Shown: positions 9,457 to 18,830, counted from the first letter of the stretch. The stretch is 64,000 nt of DNA from Bacillus sp. NEB1478 (GCF_031582965.1 NZ_CP134049.1:1612001-1676000), one strand, 5' to 3'. Notes: generated by a model from the sequence alone, not told the origin. Numbers and translations: made by a program.

Positions 9457-10398
9457 TTATACGATTTGAGTTGCGTTTTTCTCGTTTTCATAGGATGCAT
9501 CACGTTTTAACATTTCATTAAAAGAAAGAATCGATACTTCGATTTGTTTTTCATCAGGTTCTTTTGTTGTTATTAATTGAAGCCACAATCCTGGATAACC
9601 TAAATATCTTAATACAGGTATTTCTCGTAATTTATTTGTCAGTTGTAATACTTCAAATGATACCCCTAAAACGACGGGAATAAGCGCAAGTCGGCATAAA
9701 ATTCTCAGCCATAGCGGGTCGACCGGGAAAAAATAATAAATGAACATTCCTACCACTACCGTAAATAATATGAAACTGCTTCCGCACCGGTAATGAAGTC
9801 TTGAATGACGTTTTACATTTTCAACAGTAAGTTCATCACCTGCTTCAAATGTGTTGATTACTTTATGTTCGGCACCATGATACATAAATACTCTTTTAAT
9901 GGCAGGTGTTAATGAAACAAAATAAATATAGCTTAATAAAAATAATAATTTGAACATACCTTCTAATAAATTTTGTCCAAGATGACCTGGGACGATAAAC
10001 TTTAGTGATGCAGCTAGAAATACGGGTACGAGTGTAAAAACAAACTTTCCGAACAAAAAGGATAGTACCCCGATAACTGCCATACTGAGGTATAAAGAAA
10101 GACCTGATTGTTTTTCTTCTTCTTTTTGCTCTTCACCAGGCTCTACACCAAATCTCTCAGCTGAAAAATTTAAGTGCTGTGTTCCGTTCATGCTTGCTTC
10201 AATGATTGCAATAACACCTCTTAAAAAAGGTATCTTTTTTAATTTGCTGAGCACTGGAGCGGGTTCCTTTTTTATTTCAAAGTATTCGATCGAATCATCG
10301 TTTCTCCTTATTGCGGTAACATACGTATGTTTCCCGGCAAACATAACCCCTTCTAGGACGGCTTGGCCGCCATATGCGGGTTTTTTCTCTTTTGTCAT
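9457..10398 (-). CDS. yqhQ: DUF1385 membrane protein YqhQ
   Basis: 313-residue integral membrane protein. It opens with the family signature PAYGGQAVLEGVMF, has about four or five hydrophobic segments, and contains the conserved motif MYHGAEHKVINTFEAG followed by HYRCGSSFILF. The molecular function is not established. The ATG at 10398 follows a GGGGGT box. A 32-codon in-frame extension has no RBS. It is probably cotranscribed with yqhP 19 bp downstream. Confidence 0.9.
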   Translation of the reverse strand: MTKEKKPAYGGQAVLEGVMFAGKHTYVTAIRRNDDSIEYFEIKKEPAPVLSKLKKIPFLRGVIAIIEASMNGTQHLNFSAERFGVEPGEEQKEEEKQSGLSLYLSMAVIGVLSFLFGKFVFTLVPVFLAASLKFIVPGHLGQNLLEGMFKLLFLLSYIYFVSLTPAIKRVFMYHGAEHKVINTFEAGDELTVENVKRHSRLHYRCGSSFILFTVVVGMFIYYFFPVDPLWLRILCRLALIPVVLGVSFEVLQLTNKLREIPVLRYLGYPGLWLQLITTKEPDEKQIEVSILSFNEMLKRDASYENEKNATQIV

Positions 10399-10588
10399 GT
10401 TAGACCCCCAGCTTAATATTTTGTAGGTACTTTCTATTCTACAGGAAAGCAGGGTAATCCTCCAGATGGATTGAATTATTTGTATTTTTCCCATTTTATA
10501 CAGGATTTACACTGAATATGAATGATTCGATTTCGTAATGGGTTGTAATATTTATGGCAATACTAGAAAAAGTCGGAGGTGTGTTCAA

Positions 10589-11104
10589 ATGAACGAAAAT
10601 AATCTGGAGCAAAATAAAAAAGAGTCACAATCTTCTTTTTTGAGTCGAGTAGCAGGTATCGGTTTTTTTGGAGGTTTAATTTGGTCAATGTTTGGATTTA
10701 TTGCCTATTATTTGAACTTTTCAAAAGTGGGGCCAGCTTTAGTTTTAGCACCATGGGCACTTGGCAAGTGGAAAGCAGAATGGCTTGGTCAGTTGATCAG
10801 TATTTTTATTATAGCTTTGCTTTCTATATTAGTAGCAATTGGATATCGATTTGCTTTTGCCAAAATAAACTCGATGTGGGCAGGCATTATTTTTGGAGTA
10901 GGTTTGTGGGCAATCGTATTTTATCTGCTGCATCCAATATATCCAGGACTTGAACCGATGAATACTATCGGTAAAAATACGATTATTACAACGATTTGTA
11001 TTTATATATTATATGGTGTTTTTGTTGGATATTCTATCTCATTTGAATATAATGAACGCTACGGTAAAAAGGGTGAAAAGAAACAGTCCTTACAAAGTAC
11101 GTAA
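10589..11104 (+). CDS. yqhR: YqhR-family membrane protein
   Basis: 171 residues with four predicted membrane helices: FFGGLIWSMFGFIAYYL, LISIFIIALLSILVAIG, WAGIIFGVGLWAIVFYLL and a final ICIYILYGVFVGYSI segment. Both termini are charged. It begins at ATG 10589 behind CGGAGGTG and is divergent from yqhQ. No catalytic motif can be seen. Members are conserved in spore formers, but I do not know the role. Confidence 0.85.
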   Translation: MNENNLEQNKKESQSSFLSRVAGIGFFGGLIWSMFGFIAYYLNFSKVGPALVLAPWALGKWKAEWLGQLISIFIIALLSILVAIGYRFAFAKINSMWAGIIFGVGLWAIVFYLLHPIYPGLEPMNTIGKNTIITTICIYILYGVFVGYSISFEYNERYGKKGEKKQSLQST

Positions 11105-11130
11105 CTATCCAAAAAATTAAAAGCTATGAT

Positions 11131-11160
11131 AGAATGTTGTAAGAACATTCTATTTTTTTT
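11131..11160 (+). terminator. Terminator after yqhR
   Basis: AGAATGTT/AACATTCT stem with a GTAAG loop and eight T. Confidence 0.85.
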
Positions 11161-11182
11161 GCCAAAAAGGTAGGTGTAATAT

Positions 11183-11626
11183 ATGGAGAAAAGAAAACAA
11201 GTTCTGATCATTAATGGTCCCAACTTAAATCGATTAGGTAAACGTGAGCCAGCCGTATATGGTTCCAAAACACTTGATGATCTTCAAATGAATCTGGAAA
11301 AAGAAGCGTCTGAACTTTCTTTGCATGTATCTTTTAAACAGAGTAATAGTGAAGGGGACATTATTGACTGGATACATGGTGCAGAAAATGTCTATCAAGG
11401 GATCATATTAAATGCAGGGGCTTATACACATTATAGTTATGCAATCAGGGATGCAATTGCCAGTGTGGATGTCCCGGTTATCGAAGTACATTTATCGAAT
11501 GTCCATGCCAGAGAAGATTTTCGTAAGGAGTCGGTTATTGCCCCAGAGACAATCGGGCAAATTTCCGGATTTGGTTTTACCAGCTATAAGCTGGCTCTTC
11601 AAGTATTTGTATACAATAATCAATAG
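11183..11626 (+). CDS. aroQ: 3-dehydroquinate dehydratase, type II
   Basis: Converts 3-dehydroquinate to 3-dehydroshikimate in the shikimate pathway, normally as a dodecamer. 147 residues, typical for type II. Visible signatures are INGPNLNRLGKREPAVYG (catalytic Tyr), NAGAYTHYSYAIRDAI and EVHLSNVHAREDFRKES with the catalytic His region. RBS AGGTG. It lies 11 bp before the peptidase gene and probably forms a three-gene unit with it and efp. Confidence 0.96.
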   Translation: MEKRKQVLIINGPNLNRLGKREPAVYGSKTLDDLQMNLEKEASELSLHVSFKQSNSEGDIIDWIHGAENVYQGIILNAGAYTHYSYAIRDAIASVDVPVIEVHLSNVHAREDFRKESVIAPETIGQISGFGFTSYKLALQVFVYNNQ

Positions 11627-11637
11627 GGGGAAATCTA

Positions 11638-12711
11638 ATGAATCGTATTGAAAAAGCGAGAGAACTATTCGAGAATTATGATATGGATGCTTTGTTAATT
11701 ACATCAAACGCAAACCGCATTTATTTAAGTGGCTTTACAGGAAGTTCAGGTGTTTTGCTGATAACCAAAAATGATGCGATACTTGTTACTGATTTTAGAT
11801 ATAGTGATCAATCTCGAGAACAAGCTAAGGATTATAAAATCGTTATACATACTGCTCCTATTCCAGAAGAAATTGCTAAGATTTCTAAAGAGCTTTCTAT
11901 AAAGAAAATTGGATTTGAGCAAGATCATCTTACGTTTGCCGGATACCGTACATATGAGGATCAATTATCATCTTCTGATACAGAGCTTGTACCTGTATCG
12001 GGCCTTGTGGAAAAGTTGCGCTTGATAAAGGATGATTCAGAGATTAAGATAATAAAGGATGCAGCGTCAATTGCTGATGCCGCTTTTTCACATATTATTG
12101 AGTTTATAAAGCCAGGTCAGACTGAACGGGAAGTATCGAATGAGCTTGAATTCTTTATGAGAAAGAACGGAGCAGCTTCTTCTTCATTTAACATTATCGT
12201 AGCCTCAGGTTACCGTTCAGCACTTCCGCATGGTGTTGCATCTTCTAAGGTCATTGAAAAAGGTGAATTAGTAACTTTAGACTTTGGTGCATACTACGAA
12301 GGTTATTGTTCGGATATTACGCGTACTGTAGCGATTGGAAACGTATCCGACGAGCTAAAGGAAATCTACCAAGTTGTTTATGATGCACAGATCCTGGGTA
12401 TGAAAGGCATTAAACCAGGTATGACCGGAAAAGAAGCAGATGCTTTAACGCGTGATTATATTTCTTCAAAAGGATATGGAGATTATTTTGGTCATTCGAC
12501 AGGACATGGGATTGGTTTAGATGTTCATGAAGGTCCTGCATTGTCATTTAAATCAGACACAATTCTTGAATCAGGGATGATAGTTACAGTGGAACCAGGC
12601 ATATATGTTTCAGGATTAGGCGGAGTGCGTATTGAAGATGATGCACTGATTACGAAAGATGGAAATGAATCACTAACTCAATCTACAAAAACTCTTTTAA
12701 CGATTAGTTAA
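11638..12711 (+). CDS. yqhT: Xaa-Pro aminopeptidase/dipeptidase, M24B family (YqhT)
   Basis: Metallopeptidase cleaving at proline bonds. 357 residues: an N-terminal creatinase-like domain to about residue 130, then the pita-bread domain. All five metal ligands are in place: Asp in LDFGAYYEG, Asp in CSDITRTV, His in GHSTGHGIGLDVHEGP, Glu in TVEPGIYV and Glu in GVRIEDDALI. RBS GGGGG. It is directly followed by efp, an arrangement common in Bacillales. EF-P acts on polyproline translation, but a functional link to this peptidase is only suggestive. Confidence 0.93.
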   Translation: MNRIEKARELFENYDMDALLITSNANRIYLSGFTGSSGVLLITKNDAILVTDFRYSDQSREQAKDYKIVIHTAPIPEEIAKISKELSIKKIGFEQDHLTFAGYRTYEDQLSSSDTELVPVSGLVEKLRLIKDDSEIKIIKDAASIADAAFSHIIEFIKPGQTEREVSNELEFFMRKNGAASSSFNIIVASGYRSALPHGVASSKVIEKGELVTLDFGAYYEGYCSDITRTVAIGNVSDELKEIYQVVYDAQILGMKGIKPGMTGKEADALTRDYISSKGYGDYFGHSTGHGIGLDVHEGPALSFKSDTILESGMIVTVEPGIYVSGLGGVRIEDDALITKDGNESLTQSTKTLLTIS

Positions 12712-12732
12712 CCAGATCAGGAGGATTAAAAC

Positions 12733-13290
12733 ATGATTTCAGTAAACGATTTTAAAACAGGATTAACCATTGAAGTAGATGGCGGAATTTGGCAAGTGCT
12801 AGAATTCCAGCATGTTAAACCAGGTAAAGGAGCAGCGTTTGTTCGTTCAAAGCTGCGCAACCTTAGAACAGGCGGTATACAAGAAAAAACATTCCGCGGC
12901 GGAGAAAAAGTAGCTAAAGCTCACATTGAAAATCGCAAAATGCAGTACCTTTATGCATCAGGTGATACTCACACGTTCATGGATAACGAATCATACGAAC
13001 AAATTGAACTAAATGCATCTCAAATTGAGTATGAACTGAAATATTTGCTTGAAAATATGACGGTTCATATCATGACTTACCAAGGTGAAACAATTGGCGT
13101 TGAACTTCCAAATTCTGTAGAGCTAGTAGTTGCTGAAACAGAGCCTGGTATTAAAGGTGATACAGCTTCAGGCGGAACAAAACCTGCAACTCTTGAAACA
13201 GGTTTAATCGTACAAGTTCCTTTCTTTGTAAATCAAGGGGACAAGCTTATTATCGATACACGAAACGGAGCTTATGTTTCTCGCGCTTAA
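12733..13290 (+). CDS. efp: Translation elongation factor P
   Basis: Relieves ribosome stalling at consecutive prolines by binding between the P and E sites. 185 residues, full length, with three beta-barrel domains. The domain I loop is [14 protein letters not shown], in which the Lys of PGKG is the residue modified in Bacillus. The C-terminus has the EF-P signature [26 protein letters not shown]. It is last in the aroQ-yqhT-efp unit. Confidence 0.97.
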   Translation: MISVNDFKTGLTIEVDGGIWQVLEFQHVKPGKGAAFVRSKLRNLRTGGIQEKTFRGGEKVAKAHIENRKMQYLYASGDTHTFMDNESYEQIELNASQIEYELKYLLENMTVHIMTYQGETIGVELPNSVELVVAETEPGIKGDTASGGTKPATLETGLIVQVPFFVNQGDKLIIDTRNGAYVSRA

Positions 13291-13304
13291 TTAATAGAAA
13301 TCAG

Positions 13305-13335
13305 CCTCATTCCAGTGATGGAGTGAGGTTTTTTT
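13305..13335 (+). terminator. Terminator after efp
   Basis: CCTCATTCCA/TGGAGTGAGG perfect 10-bp stem, GTGA loop and seven T. Confidence 0.92.
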
Positions 13336-13361
13336 ATGCGGTTTGCTTTTTCGAAAATTGT

Positions 13362-13480
13362 AGAAAGGCTTAATTATTTTCAATTAGACTTAATTTTCTG
13401 TTGCTTAGACTTAATTAATAAGAATCAGACTTAATTCATCGTGAATTAGACTTAATAAACTCCAAATTAGACTTAAAACA
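13362..13480. repeat. Six-copy 21-bp-period repeat (TTAGACTTAAT core)
   Basis: The core AGACTTAA begins at 13386, 13407, 13427, 13448 and 13469, with a diverged copy AGGCTTAA at 13366. Spacing is therefore 20-21 bp, with unconserved AT-rich filler between cores. It lies between the efp terminator and the spoIIIA promoter region. The rest of this 447-bp gap shows only a small inverted repeat (TATGGT/ACCATA near 13595-13611) and the promoter below. Confidence 0.85.
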
Positions 13481-13677
13481 CGAACCCTCTCACAATAATT
13501 TCCTCTATCCTCATTACCTATTGAACTGATAATTAATTTTTCCCGTTTAATACCTCACACAATAATCAAAAAAGCATGCAACCCCCAATTTTTATGGTGA
13601 TAAACCATATTATTTCATTCTTTACTCCTTTAAATAGAAGTTTATTCTCTTAACTCTTCTAAACGGCTCATTATTGG

Positions 13678-13705
13678 CATAAAGCATAAGGATAAGCCAT
13701 ACCTT
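13678..13705 (+). promoter_or_regulatory. Sigma-E-like promoter of the spoIIIA operon
   Basis: GCATAAA and CATACCTT separated by 13 bp, about 33 bp before spoIIIAA, resemble the sigma-E consensus (ATA at -35, CATACA-T at -10). The operon is sigma-E controlled in B. subtilis, which makes the match credible. Confidence 0.6.
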
Positions 13706-13737
13706 TAAAGTACGAGCCTTTAAAAGGAGAGCCGGTT

Positions 13738-14667
13738 ATGGAAAATATTTTTAAACTTTTCCCAGATGAATTGCAGCATCTATTAAAAACACAGCCTGTT
13801 CAAATTCTTCAATCCATAGAAGAGCTCCGAATCAGAATCGGACAGCCGTTAGAAATTTTATGTTCAGGAAAACCTGTCTATCCTTCTGAACGGCCGGTTT
13901 CTGCTGAGGAAGCCCAAGTTCTTTTGAATCGTTTAAGCCAGCATTCACTATATGCTTTAGAAGAAGAATTGAGACGCGGTTATATCACTATTGCAGGCGG
14001 ACATCGCGTCGGATTAGCTGGAAAAGTTATAACAGAGCATGGCTTTGTGAAAGCCATTAAAGATATCAGCTCTTTTAACGTAAGGATTGCCCGTCAGAAA
14101 ATAGGAATCGCAGAACCGCTGCTGCCCTATTTATTTCAAAAAAATTGGATGAATACTTTGCTGATTGGACCTCCTCAAACCGGAAAAACAACATTGCTTA
14201 GAGACATTGCAAGACTAGTCAGTTGTGGAGTCCATCAAAAAAACATCCCATCGTTTAAAGTTGGGATTGTTGATGAAAGATCGGAAATAGCGGGATGCAT
14301 AAAAGGTGTTCCACAACACTCACTTGGCAGACGAGTCGATATACTCGATGCCTGTCCAAAAGCTGAAGGGATGATGATGCTCATCCGTTCGATGAGCCCT
14401 CAAGTCTTGATTGTGGACGAAATCGGAAGAAAAGAAGATGGTGAAGCCATTTTAGAGGCGATGCATGCGGGTGTGCAGATGATTTTCACAGCTCATGGAA
14501 GCAGTTTGGAAGATGCTTTAAAGCGACCTGTAATGTCTCCATTATCTGGTCTTTCATTGTTTCAGAGATACATTATTTTAAGCAGAGAAAAAGGACCAGG
14601 AACGATACAAAAGATTTATGATGGTGAATTTAAAGAGATTTACCGGTCGTCTGGCGGTGCATATTGA
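13738..14667 (+). CDS. spoIIIAA: Stage III sporulation protein AA (secretion-type ATPase)
   Basis: ATPase of the SpoIIIA-SpoIIQ feeding-tube complex that joins mother cell and forespore during engulfment. 309 residues. Walker A GPPQTGKT lies at residues 144-151, with Walker B-like VLIVDEIG further on and GVQMIFTAHG near the C-terminus, as in GspE-like ATPases. It starts the eight-gene operon behind a sigma-E-like promoter. RBS AAAGGAG. Its stop overlaps the start of spoIIIAB. Confidence 0.97.
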   Translation: MENIFKLFPDELQHLLKTQPVQILQSIEELRIRIGQPLEILCSGKPVYPSERPVSAEEAQVLLNRLSQHSLYALEEELRRGYITIAGGHRVGLAGKVITEHGFVKAIKDISSFNVRIARQKIGIAEPLLPYLFQKNWMNTLLIGPPQTGKTTLLRDIARLVSCGVHQKNIPSFKVGIVDERSEIAGCIKGVPQHSLGRRVDILDACPKAEGMMMLIRSMSPQVLIVDEIGRKEDGEAILEAMHAGVQMIFTAHGSSLEDALKRPVMSPLSGLSLFQRYIILSREKGPGTIQKIYDGEFKEIYRSSGGAY

Positions 14668-15179
14668 TGAGCTGGATTGGTGCATTAGCTATTTTGACTG
14701 CAACTACGATCACGGGTTTTGAGTTCGCTAAGAGAGTGAGAGAAAGACCAAAACGTCTCAGAGAATTAAAAGTAACGCTCCAGGCACTTGAAGCTGAGAT
14801 TATGTATGGCTCAACACCATTGAATGAGGCATTTCAGCATATCGGGCGACCATTGAAGGAACCGCTATCGTCCTTTTTTCTAACGATTTCTGATCTGTTG
14901 GATCAAGGAGATCTCTCCGTTCAGGAGGCTTGGGAAAAGGAATTGCTGGTTTTAGCGAAAGAAACATCTTTTAAAAGCGGAGAAATAGAGGTGCTTCGTC
15001 AATTTGGCGCAACACTTGGAAGACATGATAAAGAACATCAGCAAAAACAAATTCAATTGACGCTTGCTCACCTTAATCGTGAAGAAAAGGAAGCAAGAGA
15101 CATTCAGGAGCGTTATGAAAAAATGTGCAAAAGTCTTGGAATTTTAATGGGACTTTTAATCGTTATCCTTTTAATGTAA
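14667..15179 (+). CDS. spoIIIAB: Stage III sporulation protein AB
   Basis: About 170 residues with an N-terminal membrane helix (IGALAILTATTITGFEFA) and a hydrophobic C-terminus (GILMGLLIVILLM). The cytoplasmic helical core resembles a GspF-type platform protein, which fits a secretion-like role beside SpoIIIAA. Its ATG overlaps the spoIIIAA stop (TGATG). An in-frame TTG one codon earlier is the only alternative. Confidence 0.95.
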   Translation: MSWIGALAILTATTITGFEFAKRVRERPKRLRELKVTLQALEAEIMYGSTPLNEAFQHIGRPLKEPLSSFFLTISDLLDQGDLSVQEAWEKELLVLAKETSFKSGEIEVLRQFGATLGRHDKEHQQKQIQLTLAHLNREEKEARDIQERYEKMCKSLGILMGLLIVILLM

Positions 15180-15194
15180 CAGGAGGAAATCGGT

Positions 15195-15401
15195 ATGGGA
15201 TTAGATGTAAATACAGTATTTCAAATTGCAGGATTAGGTATTATCGTGGCGATGCTGCATACCGTCTTAAAAATGATTGGGAAAGAGGATTACGCACACT
15301 GGGTAACGTTATTGGGGTTTGTTGTTGCTCTATTTATGGTGATTTCATTGCTAGATGACTTGTTTCAAAAAGTAAAGGATGTCTTTTTGTTCCACAACTA
15401 A
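15195..15401 (+). CDS. spoIIIAC: Stage III sporulation protein AC
   Basis: Small membrane protein of 68 residues with two hydrophobic helices (TVFQIAGLGIIVAMLHTVL and WVTLLGFVVALFMVISLL), typical of SpoIIIAC. RBS AGGAGG. It lies tightly between spoIIIAB and spoIIIAD in the spoIIIA complex operon. Confidence 0.95.
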   Translation: MGLDVNTVFQIAGLGIIVAMLHTVLKMIGKEDYAHWVTLLGFVVALFMVISLLDDLFQKVKDVFLFHN

Positions 15402-15414
15402 GGAGGGAGATCGA

Positions 15415-15804
15415 TTGGAAATCATCCAAATTGTTGGGTTTGGACTGGTTGCAGCATTTTTAGCACTCGTCCTTAAAGAACAAAAAGCTAATTTTGCTTT
15501 TTTAATAACACTTGTTGTTGGGGTGGGGATATTCCTGTTTCTAATCGATAAAATAGGACAGGTTTTATCGATGCTTGAGCGGATTGCTTTAAATGCAAAT
15601 GTAAATATGATGTATGTAGAAACGCTTTTAAAAATAATAGGAATCGCTTATATCGCCGAATTTGGTGCACAGATTACAAGAGATGCAGGTCAGGGAGCGA
15701 TTGCATCCAAGATCGAACTTGGCGGAAAAATCCTTATTCTAGTAATGGCTATTCCGATACTAACCGTCATTATTGAAACGGTTCTAACGCTTATTCCCAA
15801 ATAA
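15415..15804 (+). CDS. spoIIIAD: Stage III sporulation protein AD
   Basis: 129-residue membrane protein with the highly conserved block NVNMMYVETLLKIIGIAYIA followed by EFGAQITRDAGQGAIASKIE. The TTG at 15415 is preferred because AGGAGGG at 15401-15407 is correctly spaced and the protein then aligns with B. subtilis SpoIIIAD. The longer frame from 15379 would overlap spoIIIAC. Confidence 0.94.
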   Translation: MEIIQIVGFGLVAAFLALVLKEQKANFAFLITLVVGVGIFLFLIDKIGQVLSMLERIALNANVNMMYVETLLKIIGIAYIAEFGAQITRDAGQGAIASKIELGGKILILVMAIPILTVIIETVLTLIPK

Positions 15805-15821
15805 GAAGGCGGGTTGTAAGA

Positions 15822-17009
15822 ATGACAAATCGTATGATGCGGACAAGCTTAGTAGTTTTTATCTTCTTTTTATTCTTCTCAGATGCTAAAACAGTTGCTG
15901 CTGCATCAAATAATTCTTTTACGGAAGAAATTGTAGAGCATCAAATCAATTCGATGCAGCTGGATGAGGTTAAGGATTATTGGGATAGCATTACGAAAGA
16001 ATATGGAGGCTTCTTGCCCGAAAGTCAAAAAGGATCCTTTTTGGAGTTTGTGAAAGGAGATAAGCAATTTTCATTAAAAGCCTATATGTTAGGGCTGCTT
16101 AAGTTCACTTTTCATGAGCTGGTTGTACACGGCAAGCTTTTAGGGACATTAATTTTACTCACAGTGTTCAGCATGCTGCTCCAATCCATTCAAAATGCAT
16201 TTGATCGGTCAGCGATCTCGAAAGTAGCTTATGGCATTATATATATGGTTCTTATCATACTTGCTCTTAACAGTTTTCATGTTGCAATTACCTATGCTGT
16301 AGATGCAATCGATAATATGCTTAATTTTATGATTGCCCTTATCCCTCTGCTGCTCGCTTTAATGGCGACAGTAGGAAGTATCGCATCAGTTGCTTTCTTT
16401 CATCCTGTTATTCTATTTCTTGTAAATACGAGTGGATTGCTTATCAAAAATTTTGTACTTCCACTTTTGTTTTTATCCGCTTTATTAAGCATTGTGTCTA
16501 CGATGTCTGAACATCACAAAGTTACCCAGCTCGCAAAACTATTAAGAAATATCGGGATCGGATCTTTAGCTTTATTTTTCACTGTTTTTCTAGGCGTTAT
16601 GAGTGTACAAGGAGCAACAGCTGCAGTAACAGACGGGATTACAATTAAGACCGCAAAATTCATAACCGGTAATTTCATACCGGTAGTAGGACGTATGTTT
16701 ACAGATGCTACAGATACAGTGATGAGTGCTTCGATCTTGCTGAAAAACTCTGTTGGAATAATAGGTGTCGTAGTTCTCTTGCTCCTCGCCGTCTTTCCAG
16801 CTATTAAAGTACTAATATTGGCATTTATCTATAATATCGCAGCAGCTCTTCTCCAGCCATTAGGAGGAGGGCCGATCGTTGAATGTTTAGGAATTATCGG
16901 TAAAAGTGTCATGTTTATTTTTGCAGCTCTGATGACGGTATCCATCATGTTTTTTCTCGCGATAACTATAATCATAGCTGCAGGGAATGTAACTATGATG
17001 GTTCGTTAG
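15822..17009 (+). CDS. spoIIIAE: Stage III sporulation protein AE
   Basis: Polytopic protein of 395 residues. A signal peptide (LVVFIFFLFFSDAKTVAAAS) and an extracellular segment of roughly 90 residues precede about seven membrane helices. It includes the family stretch LGVMSVQGATAAVTDGITIK. It is a core membrane component of the SpoIIIA channel. It is in the operon without gaps larger than 20 bp. Confidence 0.96.
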   Translation: MTNRMMRTSLVVFIFFLFFSDAKTVAAASNNSFTEEIVEHQINSMQLDEVKDYWDSITKEYGGFLPESQKGSFLEFVKGDKQFSLKAYMLGLLKFTFHELVVHGKLLGTLILLTVFSMLLQSIQNAFDRSAISKVAYGIIYMVLIILALNSFHVAITYAVDAIDNMLNFMIALIPLLLALMATVGSIASVAFFHPVILFLVNTSGLLIKNFVLPLLFLSALLSIVSTMSEHHKVTQLAKLLRNIGIGSLALFFTVFLGVMSVQGATAAVTDGITIKTAKFITGNFIPVVGRMFTDATDTVMSASILLKNSVGIIGVVVLLLLAVFPAIKVLILAFIYNIAAALLQPLGGGPIVECLGIIGKSVMFIFAALMTVSIMFFLAITIIIAAGNVTMMVR

Positions 17010-17019
17010 GGGGTGCTGT

Positions 17020-17640
17020 ATGAGCTTATTGACGGAGTGGGTCACCAATATTATTGTCCTTGTACTATTAGCAGGTGTTATTGAACTATTACTGCCCGGC
17101 AATCAGTTTCAAAGCTATATCAAAATGGTGATAGGACTCCTCATTCTTCTGGCTATGCTCTCACCTGTATTTAAAATATTGAACACAAACTTTGATCAAG
17201 TGTTTAAACAAATGGACCTGCCCGCTGCTGCAGACGCGGACGAAATAAAAAATTCGATAGAAACAAATAAAAGTGAAATACAAGATACACAACGTGCATA
17301 TATATTAAAGCAAATGGCTGTCCCATTGAGAGAACAAGTTCAGGAGGAGTTGAAAAAGACGTATGGAGTAGAAATTGTCGATCTTCAAATCCAAACGGAT
17401 CGTATTCGTGAACCGTTAAATCCTGAAGATATTTCTGGAGCAGATGTGGTACTAGCCCGTTATAAAAAACAAGAAGGAATATCAGAAGTTTCGGAAGTGG
17501 ATGTTCATGTTTCTGATTCGAAAAAAATGCATCAAGATGCTGTTCCAGATGAGATTCTCCAATTCTTGTCAAGAGAGTGGCAGCTGGAATCTGAGCGAAT
17601 AGTGGTGAAAATGGAAGGGGGAGAGGAGTCATCCCAATGA
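17020..17640 (+). CDS. spoIIIAF: Stage III sporulation protein AF
   Basis: 206 residues with two N-terminal membrane helices (NIIVLVLLAGVIELLLPG and IKMVIGLLILLAMLSPVF), then a soluble domain in the intermembrane space with a ring-building-motif-like fold known from the family. Its 3' end overlaps spoIIIAG by four bases (ATGA), indicating translational coupling. Confidence 0.95.
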   Translation: MSLLTEWVTNIIVLVLLAGVIELLLPGNQFQSYIKMVIGLLILLAMLSPVFKILNTNFDQVFKQMDLPAAADADEIKNSIETNKSEIQDTQRAYILKQMAVPLREQVQEELKKTYGVEIVDLQIQTDRIREPLNPEDISGADVVLARYKKQEGISEVSEVDVHVSDSKKMHQDAVPDEILQFLSREWQLESERIVVKMEGGEESSQ

Positions 17641-18272
17641 AACACTCATTTTGGGAAGGGATAAAAAAATGGCTGCAGCTAAGTGACAAAGCAGGGAATA
17701 AACAAAAATACTTACTAATATTGCTTCTGATGGGAATCGCTCTCATGTTCATCAGTAAAATGATTGACTCCCCTGCACAAACGAACTCTCTGGAAACAAT
17801 TAATACGGAGACTAATACAAAAGCAGTTTTTAAGGAAGCGAAAGAAGTAACGAATAAAAATATTAAATCATACGAAGATCGCTATTCAAATGAACTGAAG
17901 GATTTGCTGGAGCAGATGCAAGGAGTTGGAAGAGTATCTGTTTGGGTTGAACTTTCGAGAACGGAGCAAAAAGCATTCGCTACCGATGACAGTACACAGC
18001 GTCAAACAACGTCTGAAAATGATAAAAACGGCGGGAAACGAACAATAGAAGATCAAAAAGTAGATGAAAAGATAGTAATTGTATCCAACGACGGAAAAGA
18101 AGAACCGATTGTTGTTACTACAGAAAAACCCAAGATTAAGGGGGTTGCTGTACTGGCAGAAGGTGCTGAAAATATTCAAACAAAAGCAATGATTATTGAT
18201 TTAGTTACAAAGGTTTTTGATATTGGGAGCAACGAAGTTTTTGTAGGCCCAAAAAATTCTGAGGGGGAATAA
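17637..18272 (+). CDS. spoIIIAG: Stage III sporulation protein AG
   Basis: 211 residues: one N-terminal membrane helix (YLLILLLMGIALMFISKMI) and an extracellular ring-building domain that forms a large ring in B. subtilis. The segment YSNELKDLLEQMQGVGRVSVWV and the C-terminal GVAVLAEGA are characteristic. Its overlap with spoIIIAF suggests coupling. Confidence 0.95.
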   Translation: MKHSFWEGIKKWLQLSDKAGNKQKYLLILLLMGIALMFISKMIDSPAQTNSLETINTETNTKAVFKEAKEVTNKNIKSYEDRYSNELKDLLEQMQGVGRVSVWVELSRTEQKAFATDDSTQRQTTSENDKNGGKRTIEDQKVDEKIVIVSNDGKEEPIVVTTEKPKIKGVAVLAEGAENIQTKAMIIDLVTKVFDIGSNEVFVGPKNSEGE

Positions 18273-18275
18273 AAA

Positions 18276-18788
18276 ATGTTATTAAAGAAACAAACGGTAT
18301 GGCTCTTGACAATGCTTAGTTTAATTATTGTTTTATCAGTCTATTACATTACTTCTCCAGGAAGTTCAGATGATTTAGCTTACCTTGAAGCAGGGAAGAA
18401 ATCAGGTAAAGATGCAACGGTCTCTGGAGTAGCAAATGACGACATGTTCACGGCGCTTCGTCTTGAAAGAGATGAACTTCGTGATGAGATGGAGTCTGAT
18501 TATGTATCTGTTGCAGGATCAGAAGATGCGTCAGCAGAGGTAGCAGCCGAAGCTTGGGAAAAACTTTCCGAACTGCAGTCACTTTCTATGAAAGAACAAA
18601 CCGTAGAAACGCTAATTAAAGCAAAAGGGTTTAAAGATGCACTAGTAAATTCAATGGATCATGAAGTAAAGGTAATCGTTAAAGCCGATAAACTATCCAA
18701 AAAAGATGTAGTTCAAATCATGAATCTTGCAAATGAGCATTTAGGAACTAGTAAAACAGTAGCTGTTGAATTTCAAGCTGCAAAATAA
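18276..18788 (+). CDS. spoIIIAH: Stage III sporulation protein AH
   Basis: 170 residues, with an N-terminal signal anchor (WLLTMLSLIIVLSVYYI) and a C-terminal YscJ/FliF-like domain that binds forespore SpoIIQ. It is shorter than the B. subtilis protein (about 218 residues), mainly in the linker. It is the last gene of the spoIIIA operon, followed by a terminator. Confidence 0.94.
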   Translation: MLLKKQTVWLLTMLSLIIVLSVYYITSPGSSDDLAYLEAGKKSGKDATVSGVANDDMFTALRLERDELRDEMESDYVSVAGSEDASAEVAAEAWEKLSELQSLSMKEQTVETLIKAKGFKDALVNSMDHEVKVIVKADKLSKKDVVQIMNLANEHLGTSKTVAVEFQAAK

Positions 18789-18800
18789 GAAAAAGAAGGA

Positions 18801-18830
18801 AGCTGGATATTTATCCGGCTTTTTTCTTTT
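18801..18830 (+). terminator. Terminator of the spoIIIA operon
   Basis: AGCTGGATA/TATCCGGCT hairpin followed by a T tract. Confidence 0.85.

Noticed and set aside
13362..13480. CRISPR array
   Set aside because: Repeats of about 10 bp with 10-11 bp gaps are far too short, and no cas genes are present. The same applies to the 1.35-kb array.
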